A program made the translations under genes and the position numbers. Below, in pieces: positions 47,013-58,029 of a DNA stretch of 64,000 bases. Positions within the stretch are counted from its first letter, which is position 1. Each line of letters starts with the position of its first letter. The stretch is from Saturnia japonica (taxonomy: Eukaryota > Arthropoda > Insecta > Lepidoptera > Saturniidae): assembly GCA_033032175.1 (NCBI GenBank), contig CM065304.1, positions 15,686,001 to 15,750,000 on the forward strand, in the 5' to 3' direction. The notes beneath the pieces were generated by a model, which searched no databases, was not told where the DNA came from, and worked only from the letters and a program-made list of their open reading frames with translations.

Positions 47013-47967
47013 TATTTTTAATAATTATGTTGGAGATAAAAAATGGTTCCTGTGAGTCAACCTTAGGAGATAGATATATGCCGTCACTAACTTTTCTCTA
47101 GGCTTCTTGATGAACTCCAATTCCTTAGTACATTATTTTGATGTATCTCTTAAGGTTTAGCCTGCGTAAGCCATGTAAACATCCAAAAATCGAAATATTG
47201 ACATTTTGAATACAAAACATTGTATTTTCTCTACTATATAAAAACTTAATTGTAATGTATTGTATACACAAACCTTCCGTAAAAAGTTCTCTAAATGAAA
47301 TTGAAATCGTATAAATATCCGTTGCGTGGCTTACAGAAAGTAAGCGGAAAACAAACTGACCCGGATAGCAACTTTCTTTTATACCATGTGTTGATGACGA
47401 AATATTATATTACCTACTTCCTAGAATTTAAAATTGTTTTTGATTTATTAAACAAAGCAAAAAATAACTATTTTATTAAGAAAAGAAATGTACATTATCT
47501 TCTTACTAATTCAAAATCGCTTTTGAAACTAGAAATAAAACCTAAGTCGAAATATTTTTAATAAAAACTTACAAAAGCAGTAATATATTTTGTTGGAAAG
47601 ATAATCATGACAATTTAATATAGCATTATTATTTATTAGGACGGATTGCGGGCGGAGGGGAGTGCAGCCACCGAACTTAATGCATACGCCGCTTTGTTTA
47701 ATAGACTTTAAGAAAGTCAGTAGCTGAAGGACAAGATATATTACCCGAGAAAAAAAGGAGGATGACCTACTAAAAAAAATTAGATCCCATCAAAACCATA
47801 ACATGTAAAAAATGCCAAGCCTCGTAACGCAGTGCTTTCACTACAAAAAGTTGTAAGGTGTCATGTATAACCTAATTAGTTGTAGTAGTTAGTGTCAGGA
47901 AGCACCTCTTTTTTTGTTAAGTGTTATCTAATCAATTACCTATCAAAATTTATAGTGACCTGGGATA
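47013..47967. other. Intronic AT-rich stretch, no gene recognised
   Basis: The 88-codon lysine-rich frame at 47295-47561 shows no domain. A GC-richer patch (GATTGCGGGCGGAGGGGAGT) lies at about 47645. Confidence 0.4.
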
Positions 47968-48212
47968 CGAATCATTCCACATTCAATAAAAACATGTAAA
48001 ATCCATACTAATACTAACAATATAATAAAGCGGAAAAGTTTTTTGTTTGGTTGTTTGTTTAAATACGCTAATCTTTGGAACTACCAATCGGATTCGAAAA
48101 AATATTTTTTTATATGATAGCCAGACTCACGAGGAATAGTATTGGTTATACTATAACATTACGCTACAGTTTCTAGCTAGCCTTAAATATTGATTTTGTT
48201 ACGTAAGTCGGA
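47968..48212 (+). repeat. Dispersed repeat, copy 2 of a pair
   Basis: Second copy of the repeat at 46078-46330. It ends at GTTACGTAAGTCGGAAGTTT, where jockey-like copy C begins, so the LINE fragment may have inserted into or next to this repeat. Confidence 0.7.
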
Positions 48213-49400
48213 AGTTTCGCCTGAGCAGTTCGGTTTTCGTAAAGAAGAGCTTCAAGCGTAAACCCTTGAACTCTTCGGTAATCCAATTCCCTGGGTAAAG
48301 GAGACCAAATATCTAGGTGTAACCCTAGATAGTAGACTCTCCTTTATACGTCACGTCACTCTAGTTAGGAAAAGGGCCGCCTGGACCCTGGTCCGTTTGC
48401 ATCCTCTGTTATGTTTTGTAAGTAAAATGTCCACGAGACACAAGCTTACGCTCTACAAGATGTGTATCCGTCTGAAAATGACATATAGTTGCGCTGCGTT
48501 CGCACATATGTCAATATATAACTGGAAACGGTTACAAACCATCCAGAACAGGTTTCTTTACCGCCTTACCGGGGCCTCTCGGTATGTTCGTATGGAAGAT
48601 CTCCATAGAGATATTGATCTTCCTTCGATGCATGCCTACGCCAGACACCTTTCTCGTTCTTACTTCGACACCGCGTCGAATCAAGCGAATTCGCTAATCA
48701 AAGCGGCAGCTACTTATGTACCGGTCCCCAATGCCTGCCGCGTAACATCTTCACCGACACGGACGACAAAATTGAAAAAGCAAACACGTTTTATTACACT
48801 GTCTCTTTAAACAGAGCGGTGCCAGCGCTCATGCCCGCGTAACCACCGTTCTCTCCGCAGAGGATGGGCGATCAACTTAGCTCCCGCACACACGCCACGT
48901 CCGCCCTCTCTAGCAGCAACCCAAGCCTAGGTCCGTTCCTCGGTGTGAAGCCCTTGGGTGTGACAGCCGACCGCGCGATACAAGTGACACTATACGTGCA
49001 ACACTCAGCTACACACACATATGTTACATACGTGCACGCCTTACAGGTACATGGGATCTGTAAGGAACTTTTTTTTTCTTTTTTGCGTTAGTTAGTTTAG
49101 AAAAACTTTTCGATCACTAAATAAACATACGCATGTTTCCTTCCTTCCTCCCAGGAGGAGGAGAACATGCATATGAGTATATGTTAGTTAGCTCCAATTT
49201 GTAGGAGTAGGGAATTAGCCAGATCGCGACCTATTCGCATTCGCGACGACCGCCCGAGTCGAGGTTCGGCCTCTCTGGCACCCTCGTGCAAGTCGTCCAA
49301 AACTTTCGCGGCTGAGTGCCCTAAAAGCGCTCGCCCCCAAGTTCGATGAAGCTGTAAAAGCCGCAGCGACTCCAGGGCCCCTAAGGCTAACAGTATAGAC
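48209..49400 (+). mobile_element. Jockey/CR1-like LINE 3' end, copy C (longest)
   Basis: The longest of three copies. From about 48290 it encodes WVKETKYLGVTLDSRLSF, then an intact 137-codon frame (48397-48810) with STRHKLTLYKMCIRLKMTYS, IYNWKRLQTIQNRFLYRLTG and DLHRDIDLPSMHAYARHLSR, the thumb/C-terminal part of a LINE reverse transcriptase. A 3' UTR of about 590 bases follows, with CTCATGCCCGCGTAACCACC, the stem-loop 49131-49170 and the end AGGGCCCCTAAGGCTAAC. It is 5'-truncated; the catalytic RT core is missing. Orientation is opposite to copy A. Minus-strand frames here are shadows. Confidence 0.85.
49131..49170 (+). other. Conserved stem-loop in LINE 3' UTR (copy C)
   Basis: GCATGTT (49131-49137) pairs with AACATGC (49164-49170) around an inner TTCCTCCCAGGAGG core. 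Equivalents are in copies A and B. Confidence 0.6.
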
Positions 49401-49597
49401 AGTTCTAAAAAAAAATAAAAAAAAACGACAAGGGACTTGCATTTGAACGCCCCCTATAATATAACGACATTTTGCACTGAATAATTGAGACAGAGTGTTT
49501 TCACATATAACATATTCCAATATCACCTACGGATATTAAGAAAATATCGTTTGAATTTAATCGTTGTAACGTAATCGTGTAATAATAATCAACTAAC

Positions 49598-49768
49598 CTT
49601 GAATTTGCTAAGATAATCCTGTTGCTTCGTGATGTCCGTAGCCAAGATCAAGGAGCTGATCTGCGCCCTCAAACCGTAATACAAATCTGGCATATCATCG
49701 AACACGCCGCTCTCGTTCAAGCAGCTCATCGCAGCCCGCCAATGATGGTTCTCGAGTACCGATGAATT
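49598..49768 (-). CDS. PDE7-like phosphodiesterase, catalytic exon (VLENHHW)
   Basis: A 57-codon exon encodes NSSVLENHHWRAAMSCLNES, then GVFDDMPDLYYGLRAQISSL and ILATDITKQQDYLSKFK. VLENHHW and SLILATDI are conserved across class I PDEs; VLENHHWR is the PDE7/PDE4-like form and the LILATDI..Q..YL.KF context favours PDE7. The acceptor is CTTGATTCAG|AAT, the donor AAG|GTTAGT, both in phase 0. This is the last exon before the 34.7-kb intron. Confidence 0.92.
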
Positions 49769-50611
49769 CTGAATCAAGAACATAGACTTATAAAAACATA
49801 ATATACGTCTTGAAGCAGACAATTTATGCTTCGTATGTTAAGAATTAACTGTTATCACTTTATCAAGTTAGCATTTTAAGTATAAGCTTAAAATTGTGAT
49901 AAATTAGTAGTAATCACTATCAATATTATAAAATATTCTTGCGCGTTTGTTTATTTCTTCTTCGCGGATAAATGATCAAAATAATTCAGGCGAAATTCGC
50001 GAAGTTATTATGAAGTTCAAGTAAGGACATTCGCATCAAGAAACACGAATAACTTAAAAAACGTAAGTAATTAAATATATCACATAAAAATCGCTTAGTG
50101 ACGGTATGATAGCCGTAGTGTTTTTATTCCTAACAAAATATAATTGTGAAAAAGGGGACTAGTTCGGTAGAAACGAAGTTTAGGGTAGTCACAGACAAAA
50201 AAGCTGATATCTAACGGGCACTAAGCTCCATAGTAATTCCTTTAATGATGGCTAATGGTTCTTCAATTTATTTTCAAAACAATTTTTTATTTACTTCGTT
50301 ATGGGATTTATAACTTGGCAAGTCCTAATTGTCAATAAATTATGATCATTTTCTTTTAATACAATCAAAATAAGAAATAAATGTAAATATTTATTGACGT
50401 AATAAATATAATAAATTAATAAATAACAATACAGTATTTGTAGCCACGCTTGTAAGCAAAGTGCTCAATAAACCATTTTGCTACCTAATGTAATTCTAGG
50501 AATGCATTAATTAATTTAAATTTAACTTTAATAAATAAACGTTCGTAGGAAATTTTATTTTTATGCGAATAAATACAAAGATATTTAAGAATAGTGATAA
50601 AATGTGATAAA

Positions 50612-51645
50612 TACGAGGTGTGTCCCAAACATATTTAAACTGTAGCCATAACATTGCGCCAATACGACTGAATGACCTTTAAGAAGTACGAACGTATTAT
50701 GTGACTCTACACTAAGTCTGTGGCTACCAAGGCAACCGACGAGATTTATTATTTTGAGAGCAGCCTGCCTTTACATACATTATCAATTTCGCTTTCATCG
50801 GATTTTGCTATCGTTGAAAATGATGATCGGAACAACGACTGCATAGAATTTTGCTCCAAAAATAGGAAAGAGTTGTGTAGAGACCATCAAAATGATGCAG
50901 GAGAGCTTCGCAGATACAAGATGAAAAACTCAAATAAAAGAGTCGTTTGTGTAGGTTTGCCAAAACTGCAAAATATACTGGGTATTAAGAGACCGCTCTT
51001 GAAAACGAAGACAGAAGATAGTACTAATGTTTGATGATGGGACGGAAAAAAAATCGATCCTGATGAATAAAAATCATATTTTTAAAACGTTTTATTAGCA
51101 TTATTTATGCTCGATCATGTTAGTACAACTAAATGAAACGATAATATCATAACAAATACATTCCTTTACTAAAAAAAAACAGCAATGAAACACAAAAAAA
51201 AAACAGCTGATGCTCGGATCAACGAAAGCCCGGGCGCGGCGCGGCACAGACTCGCGCGAGCGCGGCGCAGCTAGCGATCGCACAAATACTTGTTTACAAC
51301 CTTTTTCTAAATATCTACTTTGCCACTGAATTTTGAAAATTTTAAATTCATAATTTAACAAATAGTCTTAATTCTAGAAAACTTGGGGCAGTTGTGTCAT
51401 TATTTTTGACTGTGGTTCTAGAAATGTTATTTAGGGTTACGGTTCCAAAGTTTAAATGAACAAAAATAATAAAAATTAACCACAATAACCGAAAAATGGT
51501 TACAGTTTGACCAAATTTCTAGGTTTTTCTTAAATGCCCATAATTTCCAAACTGCATGGGATAGATTTTTTTTTTTTCACATGATGGTTACAATCAATCC
51601 TGTCACCCCGTTTCGGCTTGAAGTTGAGTTCTGAGACACCCTGTA
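50612..51645. mobile_element. Non-autonomous DNA transposon with mariner-like termini
   Basis: The left end ATACGAGGTGTGTCCCAAAC (50611-50630) and the right end GTTCTGAGACACCCTGTAT (51628-51646) are imperfect inverted repeats of the ACAGGGTGTCCC type found on mariner-like elements, with TA next to each. The 1-kb interior includes a 104-codon frame (listed separately), a GC-rich patch near 51225-51280 and AT-rich DNA. No transposase is recognised inside. Confidence 0.5.
50705..51034 (+). other. Unrecognised ORF inside the TIR-bounded element
   Basis: Open from 50705 to TGA at 51032-51034 (about 109 codons). There is no early ATG; the first Met codon in frame is late (MKNSNK). Protein pieces include SSLPLHTLSISLSSDFAIVE, DDRNNDCIEFCSKNRKELCR and VCVGLPKLQNILGIKRPLLK. 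Composition is balanced and hydrophilic, looking more coding-like than most frames here. I do not recognise it. It may be a captured gene fragment. Confidence 0.3.
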
Positions 51646-51689
51646 TAGTACAATTGACTAAAATATAGTACGATACTATATAATATAGT

Positions 51690-52000
51690 ACGTGTGGCAA
51701 CCCTAGGTGTGATGTACAAGCGATTCAAAAACGGTCACACGAGTGTTGATAGTGATCCGCGTTCTGGCCGACCTCCGAGCGCGATAACACCAAAAAATAT
51801 CGAGCGTGTGCAACTCTTGATTGCGCAAAATCGTTGTTTGAATGTGCGCGAGAGAAGATCTTGGGATTCCGAAAACTTGTTTCGAGAATCCTGACCGAGA
51901 ATTTGGTAATGATTCGGGTGTGTGGGAAATTCATTCCAAAATTGCTCACAATAGAGCAGAAAAGGCTTCACTTCGAAATCGCTAAGTACGAAGCTATACA
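51690..52000 (+). pseudogene. Mariner transposase fragment (second mariner type)
   Basis: YKRFKNGHTSVDSDPRSGRP, PSAITPKNIERVQLLIAQNR and CLNVRE match the N-terminal HTH/linker region of a mariner transposase. A frameshift at about 51850 is followed by SRILTENL in the other frame and KFIPKLLTIEQKRLHFEIAK. Only the N-terminal third is present. The sequence differs from the mariner at 6975-8030. Confidence 0.8.
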
Positions 52001-52310
52001 GGTACACGTAGGATACTTATGGAACACAGTAGTGTACTTGACTATTATTTTAGTAAATATCTATTTTTGTTCACTCTTATTTGCTTCTTCATTTATTAAT
52101 TAGAATCAGATTATAATTTTGAATTATGGAGAAAACTAAAGTGCCCATGACTAAAATAATTACATACGTTAATTTTAATTGTACGTAGCAAGAATTCGCT
52201 ACTCCATGATTTTACTAAGAAATATTAATTGCTACACTGATCGAGGCAACATTATTAATATTTTAAAATATTATTTTTAGTATTTTGTTTGACTTAGCTA
52301 TTTCATAATA

Positions 52311-52494
52311 CAGTGTAAACTCTTTATAACGTTATCCTTTATAACGATAAACTCCCTATAATGTTGAAGTGAGCCCAACTTGGTTGGTTTGCGTTAAAAT
52401 CCACATATTGAAACTCCACTCCATATAACGATAACTCTCTATAACGACAAAAAATGCTTAGTCCCTTGAGTTTCGTTATAAAGAGTTTACACTG
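52311..52494. mobile_element. 184-bp MITE with perfect terminal inverted repeats (pogo/Tigger-like)
   Basis: Left end CAGTGTAAACTCTTTATAAC and right end GTTATAAAGAGTTTACACTG are exact complements, and each is bordered by TA, the target duplication of Tc1/mariner/pogo elements. CAGTGTAAACTC...TATAACG resembles pogo/Tigger termini. Internal sequence repeats CTCTATAACGA variants. No coding capacity. Confidence 0.9.
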
Positions 52495-52516
52495 TACTTA
52501 TATCTATTGAACTCAC

Positions 52517-52648
52517 CTCATATAAATCAGCTAGATGATTGGATGTGGATATCAAGTAATTTTGATTTACTCCTGGATGATCGAGATCGTGTGTGATGGC
52601 CGCGAGTAGTGATGCCATTATCTCCACGGGTTCGAGATGTTCGAGGAT
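52517..52648 (-). CDS. PDE7-like phosphodiesterase, HD-signature exon
   Basis: A 44-codon exon encodes [18 protein letters not shown], then [20 protein letters not shown] and [15 protein letters not shown] (52591-52565) is the cyclic-nucleotide phosphodiesterase signature; its H and D are metal ligands of the active site. The acceptor is TCTGTATCAG|ATC and the donor TATGAG|GTGAGT, both phase 0; the joined reading LADLYE|NSSVLENHHW matches PDE7 across the splice. Confidence 0.93.
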
Positions 52649-52930
52649 CTGATACAGAAAAAAAAAATATTGAACGCATTACTGCGAAGTCGACGCTCTA
52701 TGTTAAGTAAAGCGAAAGAAATAAAAATTGAATTACTAGCTGTGCCCGCGACTTCGTCCACGAGGCATATTTAGTGAATGAAAAACAGTAACTAATTAAA
52801 AACCTCACCACACCTCAATCTCACCCTACGGTATTTGACCCGTATAAGCTTTGGTAATACCCAACTTAAATAATTTTAAATGTTAACCAATATCATAGTT
52901 TAATAATCATACAGATATTATCTTTAAAAA

Positions 52931-53155
52931 AGACTGACTGCTATGCTTGAGGTCCTGGGTTCGGTTCCCAGGTCGAGCAAAGTGTTATTGGTTTTTTCTA
53001 TGAAATTCTCAGTAGCAGCTCGGAGTTTAGCTTTATGCCCGATTAATGGCAATAGGCTCGCATACAGGGAACCTAAAAACAAACACAGCGAACTGTATGT
53101 GTAAATCAGTACACCTCTGCCTAATCCTTCAGAGAATACAGTGTGGTAAAAACGT
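52931..53155 (+). repeat. tRNA-derived SINE
   Basis: Begins with a tRNA-like segment; GTCCTGGGTTCGGTTCCCAG is a strong pol III B box within a T-arm-like hairpin. It is followed by GTAGCAGCTCGGAGTTTAGC, TGCCCGATTAATGGCAATAG and CAGTACACCTCTGCC, a typical SINE body. It sits beside the Helitron-like end at 52736. Confidence 0.6.
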
Positions 53156-54059
53156 ACAGGACATCGAGGAAAAATGTATTAAATATTGAAGATACAAAAT
53201 TAGAGCAAAAGGAAACATTTTTTTATTTTTTGAGATTATAATAACAGCTTTCACAGATGTCTAACAAAAGCTTACATGTAGTGGGAATCGAACCAAGTAA
53301 AAATGCAAAAAACAGACATACTTTGTTATTGCACCAAACGAAAGAGTCTATGATAAAGATAAAATCTCTCGAATAAATATTGTATCTTAAAATAACAGGA
53401 AACCATGAAATTTAACAATTTATAAGTTATATTAATTTTCTTAGAAATCCACGATGAGAGTAGGTAACCAAATAAAAAAAAGATAATATGTGAAGTATAT
53501 GTAAAAAAAAATCAGATGTAAATCTTTTCTACATAAAGTAATTGGTAAGATTGTTATTACTTCCTATAATCGTATGTATCATTGCCTTAATAATTATACG
53601 TTTTTATAACGAAGGAAGACGCAATCCGCAGCTATCACAGCAATCCTTTACACAAAAAACTGAGTTTATTTAATAAAAAAATTTAAACCGTTATTTTCCA
53701 ATGAATAATTACGTTTAATAGTTAGACTGTTCAGATTAATTTAATAAAAATGATAAAAAATACCAAACAATGACATATCGTAGAAATCAAGATAGAATAC
53801 GTCTTACGTAGGTATTTAAACATTTCAAAATAATATTAAAATTTATCCAAAAATATTTAAAAATAATAATAAAATACCATTCTTAAATTATTATTATACG
53901 TGCTTACAGAAAATATATACGTGATTTAAACCAAGCGGCCGTACAGCGCCATCTAAGAATACTGTTGCAAAATAAAAAATACTTACGTTTCCGTTTACTG
54001 ATTTTACTGAAAATTATGTAACGATAAAATAATTTGGTATCTTTCACTTCATTTCAGTA

Positions 54060-54310
54060 AATATATTACAGAGTCATATATACATACATTCCTTTTTATA
54101 TGTACATAACCTAAACGCAATTTATTGACCATACAACATCTTCACACGTATAAAAATGTATCTTAAATGTACCACCTTCAGACAATAAGCTACAGTCATA
54201 CCAAATTTCAATAAATTCGGTCCAGTAGTTTTTGCGTAATTGGCGTTCACACATACCGACAGACAGACAGACAGACACACGGACTGACAAAAGTTTCAAA
54301 ACTATCGAAA
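54060..54310. repeat. Dispersed repeat with (CAGA)n
   Basis: ATACCAAATTTCAATAAATT followed by GGTCCAGTAGTTTTTGCGTA and (CAGA)n at about 54262-54280 is a common insect repeat phrase. Class and ends are unresolved. Confidence 0.5.
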
Positions 54311-54990
54311 TATGTTCTGTCCATGATTCTAAAACCCCTAATATAATTTTTTCTCAAATATCCTCAATGTACAGATTTCGACTGTTTACTCTTTTATCAT
54401 AAGTATAGATAATATACAAAATTATTTCCTTTCCAAGTTTATCTAAAATCTTTTATTCTATTATAGATGTCAACAATTAAAATGAAGAGGTAAATTTTGC
54501 GGGTTAGGTATGTTTAATTATTATTATTAGAAGTTTTTTTTTAATCGACTATTAAGTCGGTTTGCCTATAGATAATATTGCTATTGTGTTCGCACCAAAA
54601 CATTAGCGGATATTCGCGTGTAGAATATTTCAAAGATTTCATTGAATTTCGAGAGCTGGAAGACTTAAATTCTGAGTAAATTTTAAAGTTCTGAGTATTT
54701 GCGAGATATAATACGAACAAGCAAATAACTTCAGTACGCTTTATAAAATTACCTAGAATTTCTTAAATAGCAAACCATTAAAATGTTGCTGGAACCAATA
54801 TAAGTTTATTGTTTCATACATTTAAATTATCAAAATATTTAAATATCTTTTATTTACTAACGTCCGATTCTCAACCTGAACACTTGAAAATAATTCATTT
54901 TAATAAATTAATTGCAACAATCTAATGTGGCAAATTTGATGCATAAATAAACTAAGATATTGTCGGGATGCACCTATTAAGTTTTTAGTT

Positions 54991-54992
<2 letters not shown>

Positions 54993-55041
<49 letters not shown>
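54993..55041. repeat. (AT)n microsatellite
   Basis: A run of about 24 AT dinucleotides inside the phosphodiesterase intron. Confidence 0.95.
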
Positions 55042-55043
<2 letters not shown>

Positions 55044-55513
55044 CATATCTATGCATAAAGCAGCTCCGTTTGTATTCTTTGAAACTGTAATTAAATTTAA
55101 TTTAAATGTTATCAGTATATGATAAGATCATAAAATTACGTATAGTTCGTTTTTTAAATTGTCCGCTCATTACTGGATAAAAGTATGCCTTTTATTTAAT
55201 AAAGACTAATATTAAAAGAAACCAATCTAAATCTAAACAAAACTAACAATTGAACTTAAATGACTCAAGTGTTGTAATCCAAATCGTTATCGTAAAACTG
55301 AGTAACTAGCCCTGCTGACGGAACCAAAAAGCCTACACTCAGATTTTTTATTATTATTATCTCCCCGAATTACATAAACCGCACACCTTCAATGCAATAA
55401 CATGCCAACATAGAGCACTTTACACTTTGTACATCACATTTAGTCACGTTAAAGGTTGGTTAAAATCAATATTCTTAATTAACACAAAGATAAGAAAATA
55501 CAGAATCACAAAC

Positions 55514-55710
55514 CTTTGACTGTTGCAGAAAACAGTGCATCGCTTGGGTGACATCAGCTGCGTGTGTCGAATTGTGATAAGGGTTAGTACTGTGGTACCC
55601 TTCCTCTATTATTGTGAACAGTTTCCAGATCTTTACTGCATCCAGCTTGAAGTATGATATCAGGTCGTAGACTTCGAACAAGTAGACGCAGAGCAGCGGC
55701 AAGCATCGAC
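55514..55710 (-). CDS. PDE7-like phosphodiesterase, 5'-most exon seen (HNSTH)
   Basis: Encodes [40 protein letters not shown] and [30 protein letters not shown] holds the catalytic proton-donor histidine and the first metal-binding histidine; ADVTQAMHC is typical of PDE7. The enzyme family hydrolyses cAMP to 5'-AMP in the cytosol, and PDE7 is a high-affinity cAMP-specific form; specificity here is inferred from family. The acceptor is TGTCGACTAG (55711), entering in mid-codon; the donor is AAG|GTTTGT (55514). The preceding exon, with the N terminus and the start of the catalytic domain, was not found at 55711-64000. The seven visible exons add up to about 717 codons, already longer than vertebrate PDE7. 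Confidence 0.92.
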
Positions 55711-58029
55711 CTAGTCGACAAAAATTAATACTCGTGAACCTTAGAAAACAAAATTAAAAAAGGACATTTTTTAACAAAAAAGAATATCTACTTCAATGAG
55801 TTTGAGGAGTTTCCTGGTATATTTTCGAAGTCGAAGGTCCAATGCCAATGAAATTAAAATGAGACCACTCTAGTGTTATCCCTTTTGCAATAAATGGGAT
55901 AGTTTTTATTTGAATAGGGTTTTTGAATTAGGGAATTTGATAAAAATTAAGAAACATATATTACGCAAAATAAATATACCTACAAATGCTAGAAAAAAAC
56001 AATTACAGAAAATGTTGCCTAACTTGAAGTCCCGTGACGTATAGGCCTAAGTTATACTCTTGAAGAACCTTGCTAGGTACACATAATATTGTGTATATAA
56101 TCTATATAATTATAGAAATGACGGTCTCATTTTGATTCGGTCACTGTAAATGTTAATAGGTAATTAATTAGATAATAATTTATAAAAATGTTGTAATATC
56201 ATAAGGCTCTGGAAACCCTACTGACCGCTGGAACAAAACGCAAAATTATTTGGCTGCGATCTTTTGTTGAGTAGAGGATATTCCACCAGTCGGGCTGTCC
56301 TAAGTAGAGAGAAATCTCCGAAGAAATTTATCAAGCGCTACCATTCTCAGCCGGTGAATGTTAAAATACATAATTAGATTACAACATTCATGTTATCAAC
56401 AGTTCGAGCATCGAATGCCAAACCTTGATTCTTCGTACTTTAGCTAAGCTTTTAGACTGCACTTAAAGCCTATTAAAATGAAAAATGGAATTCGTAGAGC
56501 ATAAAATAATATTCTACTGTTTAAGATTTAAAAATAAATTTTATTAACGAAAATGGTTTTTATCTCCTTTACTCTGTGCTTCAAAATATTTTTAAGGAAT
56601 ATTTCGTCTCAATTGGATTAGCAATAGACGTAACATCCACACACACATTCTTCGAAAGTACACGTGCGAGAACAAATTTCGAACACAAAGGTCTCTTTTC
56701 ACTCAAAGCTTCATATTGTTTATGAAATAACAGGGAGTTCTCTGAACAAGACTTATTATTAGAGCTTTTGTACCAGATTCACTGATGGATACTGGTATAT
56801 AAATATGTTCTTGTTAATATTTCTATATTGTCAAATTCAAGCTACCACCTACAACTTGTTTCATAATTCTAAAGTAATAAATATATTTTATTCGGAAATA
56901 TACTACACTGAAATAATATATAAAATGAATTGGGATATTCACGAAGATAATTTTTATGTCACTTAACCATAATATGAACATAAAAAATAACAAATTTTGT
57001 AACTTAATTATGTACTCTTTACTTCTTAAAATTGTAACCATAACCTTTCGGATTCTAATTAATAAATGTGTTTATGTACAACACAACATCATAATTATTT
57101 ATAACAAAATTTTATTACTTATGCAAAAGTTTGTTACTACAAAGAATTTATGTGGTGATGGTTCAGTGGCAGGGATTTCGTACACTGCGTCGATTGACGT
57201 GGATTCGGAATTATGACACCCACAATGAACGTGAGTGTTGTTCGGTGAAAGTAATCGTAGTTATGCAGTAGCGGCGCAGAGGGAGGGGGGGGGGGGGCGG
57301 TCCACCCCTGGCACCCAGTACCAAGGGGTGACAACGCAGATCAGTAAAACAAGGTGACAACTCACTCGCGCAGCTTTGTTGCTACAAGCCTATAGTTTTG
57401 TAGCTTAGGATATTATCAGGGTAGTGTTATCCGAATAGTTTGGTAAAGCCTCTGCTTCGATAGATATACCATTTAAGTCATGAATTGTTTAAATTAGTCA
57501 ATTAGTCAGTGTTTATACTATTACGTACTTCTATTTTCTTGAGCTTGAGTTTATATCAACAATGACCAACTCATATATAATTCCGCAACATGTAACTAGA
57601 ATATGTTAACCTTATTGTCATGTCATTAATTAAAATCTTTAATTAGGCACAGTAGATTCTAAAGAATAGAGTTTAACGAGTAAAAATAGGCAGGATTTTA
57701 GCCAAAATTACTCGTTTTCTTATATCCTTTTCTTAGACGTGGGTGGGTGTTTAAAAGATTTCACTGCTTTTTATAGACAAATAATCTCAGTCGAGACTTG
57801 GCCCGTTTTTTTTTCATAATATTTTGTTGTGATTTAACTTCTTTTTGTATTTTATTATGAAGTTCCTAAATCAGATACTATAGTTTTATAGCATAGTTAA
57901 GCATAAAGGGCGAATTTATTGTTATTATTGTATATTTGTTGTCGTTGCTTACAACGCGCACCTAGACTTTCAAATATTGACACAAACCATTCATATATAC
58001 TTAGAAAACAATATAATATCTGAACGAGG
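55711..58029. other. Upstream intron or 5' flank, no exon recognised
   Basis: AT-rich. No upstream phosphodiesterase exon could be identified, though a short one could be missed. A tRNA-like/SINE-like segment lies at 57150-57225 (TGATGGTTCAGTGGCAGGG), followed by a run of 13 G at 57285-57297. Open frames at 56823-57334 have no motif. Confidence 0.4.

Larger units (their letters stand above)
52649..55513 (-). other. Intron of the phosphodiesterase gene with SINE and Helitron-like pieces
   Basis: An intron of about 2.9 kb. It contains a minus-oriented CTAG-type end at 52736 (CTAGCTGTGCCCGCGACTTC), a tRNA-derived SINE at 52931-53155, a B-box-like trace at about 53280 (GTGGGAATCGAACC on the plus strand), a dispersed repeat at 54060-54310 and an (AT)n tract. 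The rest is AT-rich and unassigned. Confidence 0.6.
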
